DNA from: JAUWQU01 sp964605095
GTDB lineage: Bacteria > Planctomycetota > Phycisphaerae > SM23-33
Reading direction: 5' to 3'
Assembly: GCA_964605095.1 (NCBI GenBank)
Contig: CAZSBS010000037.1
Location: forward strand, 1-24,399
Length of the DNA stretch: 24,399 nucleotides
Each line of letters opens with the position of its first letter. Within the stretch, counting starts at the first letter, position 1. The position numbers and the translations under genes were made by a program. The notes under the pieces were generated by a model. The model had not been told where the DNA came from, did not search any database, and saw only the letters and a list, made by a program, of their open reading frames with translations. Shown one piece after another: positions 22,240-24,399 of this stretch.

Positions 22240-24330
22240 ATGGCAAGGACGGTAGTGCGGAAGATACTCGACGATCACCTGGTGACGGGGGAACTGGCGG
22301 CCGGTTCGGAGATCGGCATAAGGATCGACCAGACCCTCACCCAGGACGCCACCGGCACGACGGCGTTTCTGCTGCTGGAGGCGATGGGCGTGCCGCGTGT
22401 GCGGACGGAGGTGTCGGTCAGCTACGTAGATCACAACATGGCCCAGTTCGGACCGGAAAACCACAACGATCACCTGTATCTCCAGTCGATCTCGCGCAAG
22501 TTGGGCGCGTATCACTCCCGGCCGGGCAACGGGATATGCCACCAGGTCCACCTCGAGCGTTTCGCCCGTCCCGGCGGCACGCTGCTCGGCAGCGACAGCC
22601 ACACGCCTACGTGCGGTGGGATGGGCATGATCGCCATCGGCGCGGGCGGCCTGGACGTGGCGGTGGCGATGGGAGGCGGGGCGTTTTACCTCACCGCTCC
22701 GCGCGTGATCGGCGTGGAGTTGCGAGGCAGGCTGGGCGACTGGGTCTCGGCCAAGGACATCATCCTGCGGCTGCTGAGCGTGCTGACCACTCGCGGGAAC
22801 GTCGGGTGCATGGTGGAGTACTTCGGGCAGGGTGTAGCGACGCTGCCGGTCCCGGCCCGCGCCACGTGTACGAACATGGGTGCCGAGTTAGGCGTGACGG
22901 CGAGCGTTTTCCCGGCCGACGAGGTCACGCGGCAGTTCCTCGATGCCCAGGGCCGGGGCGAGAAGTACCAGCCTCTGTCGGCCGACGAGGGCGCGACGTA
23001 CGACAGCATCACGAAGCGACTGCACGTGGAGAAGGACGCCGCGACGATCGAGAACATCCGCCGCTATTGCACGGGCGTGGAGGTCGGCCCGGTCGGCGCG
23101 GACGGAATGGCGAAGGTGAGCTTCGGGCAGGTCTTGATCGACCTGTCGGAACTCGAACCGATGGCGTCGGGCACGCCCAGCCCGGACAACGTCGTGCGCG
23201 TGGCTGACCTGGCCGGGACGAAGGTTACACAGGTGGCGATCGGCTCATGCACCAATTCGAGCTTCCAGGATCTGATGGTCGTCGCGTCGGCGCTGCGGGG
23301 TCGGTGCGTGAACGCTGGCGTCGAGCTGGGCATAAGCCCGGGCAGCAGGCAGGTTCTGGAGATGCTGGCCGAGAACGGGGCGCTCGCTGACCTGGTGGCG
23401 GCCGGGGCGAGGATGCTGGAGTCCGGCTGCGGGCCGTGCATCGGCGTGGGCTTCGCGCCGGCGGAGAACACCGTCAGCCTGCGGACGTTCAACCGCAACT
23501 TCACCGGGCGGTCGGGCACCACGGGCGACATGGTCTGGCTTGTCTCGCCCGAGACGGCCGTGGCGGCGGCAATTACCGGCGAGATAACCGACCCGCGCGT
23601 GCTGGGCGAGCGGCTGCACCTGGCGTATCCGCGTTTCGACGCGCCGGGGCAGTTCAAGCTCGACGACGACATGCTCCAGCCACCACTGGCGCCGCGGGAA
23701 GCCCAGGACGCGGTGGTGATTCGCGGCTCGACAATCGTCAAGCCGCCGACAGGCGAGAAGTTGCCCGACATGCTGGCCGGCGAGGTGCTCATCAGGGTTG
23801 GCGACAAGATCACCACCGACCACATAATGCCGGCCGGGGCACTGCTGAAGTACCGCTCGAACGTGCCGGAATATGCCAAGTACGTTTTCAACTGCTTCAA
23901 CCGCGAGGATGAGCCTACCTTCGCCCAGCGTGCCCAGTTGGCCCAGGCGGCCGGCAAGGCGGGCGTGGTCGTCGCGGGCGACAGCTACGGGCAAGGCTCC
24001 AGCCGGGAGCACGCCGCCCTGTGCCCAATGTACCTCGGCGTGCGCGTGGTGATCGCCAAGGCGATCGAGCGAATACACCAGGCGAACCTCGTGAACTTCG
24101 GCATACTGCCGCTTACTTTCGCCGACGGGGCCGACTGCGACCGGATCGGCCAGGCGGACGATCTGAAGATCGCCGGCGTTACGGCGGCCATCTCTGGTGG
24201 CGAGACGGTGACGGTCACGAACGCGACGAAAGGTTTCGACTTCGCGTGCCGCGTCGGCCTGGCGCCGCGCCAGCGGAATATCCTCGCCGCCGGCGGGCTG
24301 CTGAACTACACGCGGGAAGGCGGTCAGTGA
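22240..24330 (+). CDS. Aconitase-family hydratase (aconitate hydratase)
   Basis: Using the ATG at 22240 (AAGGAG 5 nt upstream; the GTG two codons earlier overlaps that site) the protein has 696 residues. All three [4Fe-4S] ligands are present: Cys337 in GSCTNSS, and Cys397 and Cys400 in CGPCIG. Substrate and cluster motifs SDSHTPTCGG and VDHN are in the N-terminal domains. The C-terminal swivel domain carries TDHIMPAGALLKYRSN and GDSYGQGSSREHAAL, the serine/arginine loop of true aconitases. It isomerises citrate to isocitrate in the TCA cycle. The length is well below AcnA (about 890) or AcnB (about 865) and fits the shorter 640-780-residue aconitase group, which includes mitochondrial-type enzymes. 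Homoaconitase or isopropylmalate isomerase activity is less likely because those are usually shorter or split. It is divergent from mutS. Confidence 0.92.
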   Translation: MARTVVRKILDDHLVTGELAAGSEIGIRIDQTLTQDATGTTAFLLLEAMGVPRVRTEVSVSYVDHNMAQFGPENHNDHLYLQSISRKLGAYHSRPGNGICHQVHLERFARPGGTLLGSDSHTPTCGGMGMIAIGAGGLDVAVAMGGGAFYLTAPRVIGVELRGRLGDWVSAKDIILRLLSVLTTRGNVGCMVEYFGQGVATLPVPARATCTNMGAELGVTASVFPADEVTRQFLDAQGRGEKYQPLSADEGATYDSITKRLHVEKDAATIENIRRYCTGVEVGPVGADGMAKVSFGQVLIDLSELEPMASGTPSPDNVVRVADLAGTKVTQVAIGSCTNSSFQDLMVVASALRGRCVNAGVELGISPGSRQVLEMLAENGALADLVAAGARMLESGCGPCIGVGFAPAENTVSLRTFNRNFTGRSGTTGDMVWLVSPETAVAAAITGEITDPRVLGERLHLAYPRFDAPGQFKLDDDMLQPPLAPREAQDAVVIRGSTIVKPPTGEKLPDMLAGEVLIRVGDKITTDHIMPAGALLKYRSNVPEYAKYVFNCFNREDEPTFAQRAQLAQAAGKAGVVVAGDSYGQGSSREHAALCPMYLGVRVVIAKAIERIHQANLVNFGILPLTFADGADCDRIGQADDLKIAGVTAAISGGETVTVTNATKGFDFACRVGLAPRQRNILAAGGLLNYTREGGQ

Positions 24331-24343
24331 GGCGGCCAGAAGA

Positions 24344-24374
24344 ATTGCGGATTGTGGATTGCGGATTGCGGATT
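24344..24374. repeat. Short tandem repeat (7-bp unit ATTGCGG)
   Basis: Four consecutive units, ATTGCGG, ATTGTGG, ATTGCGG and ATTGCGG, run from 24344 to 24371 and are followed by a partial ATTG. The array lies 14 nt after the aconitase stop codon, and similar sequence may continue beyond the window. Confidence 0.75.
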
Positions 24375-24399
24375 GGCTGGGATGTGGATCGCGGGATCG

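Noticed and set aside
1..24399. CRISPR array, prophage, defence island or biosynthetic cluster
   Set aside because: No regularly spaced direct repeats, cas, phage, toxin-antitoxin, restriction or assembly-line genes are present; the genes are mainly housekeeping, metabolic and envelope types.

Overview
The window looks like a chromosomal segment of a high-GC Planctomycetota bacterium, most likely a Phycisphaerae-type lineage. This placement is inferred from gene content: an exported NHL-repeat protein with a PEP-CTERM tail, a very large secreted polysaccharide deacetylase carrying autotransporter-type beta-strand repeats, a J-like-domain membrane protein of planctomycete style, and a signal-peptide zinc-finger protein with a Thr/Gln/Pro linker. 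No rRNA, tRNA, CRISPR array, phage or plasmid gene was recognised.

Layout. (1) 1-2611, plus strand: a tightly packed sugar-catabolism operon with the 3' end of a short-chain dehydrogenase, a deoxyribose-phosphate-aldolase-family protein and an FGGY sugar kinase. It is followed by a 164-bp nested palindromic repeat. (2) 2783-5884: an Rrf2 regulator with three candidate Fe-S cysteines, divergent from an O-acetylhomoserine sulfhydrylase-type enzyme, then larE. With the ThiF/MoeB-type protein at 7784-8572, this gives a sulfur-metabolism flavour. (3) 6063-7067: the NHL/PEP-CTERM protein, then about 700 bp of apparently gene-free, repeat-containing DNA. (4) 8573-9510: a cold-shock protein gene with a strong sigma70-type promoter, a structured 5' leader of about 210 nt and a clear terminator, then an IS1595-like transposase remnant and a MITE-like element with 26-bp inverted repeats. 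(5) 9511-15449, minus strand: a five-domain ribosomal protein S1 gene and a two-gene unit of a J-like membrane protein and a secreted DnaJ-type zinc-finger protein. (6) 16069-22036, minus strand: mutS followed closely by the NodB/beta-strand-repeat protein. (7) 22240-24330, plus strand: an aconitase-family hydratase, divergent from mutS, with a short tandem repeat behind it.

How the genes work together. The first operon probably oxidises, phosphorylates and cleaves one sugar, whose identity is unknown. The Rrf2 protein is placed to control its divergent sulfhydrylase neighbour and perhaps the larE gene behind it. The two DnaJ-like genes look like a chaperone-derived architecture split between the membrane and the envelope, with the J-like part lacking the HPD motif. 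mutS and the ThiF-like gene both have a promoter whose predicted transcription start falls on the start codon, suggesting leaderless mRNAs. The most unusual items are the split J-like/zinc-finger pair, the nested palindromic repeat, the MITE-like element and the leaderless architecture. No defence system or biosynthetic cluster was seen. All functional statements come from reading translations by eye, without database searches.
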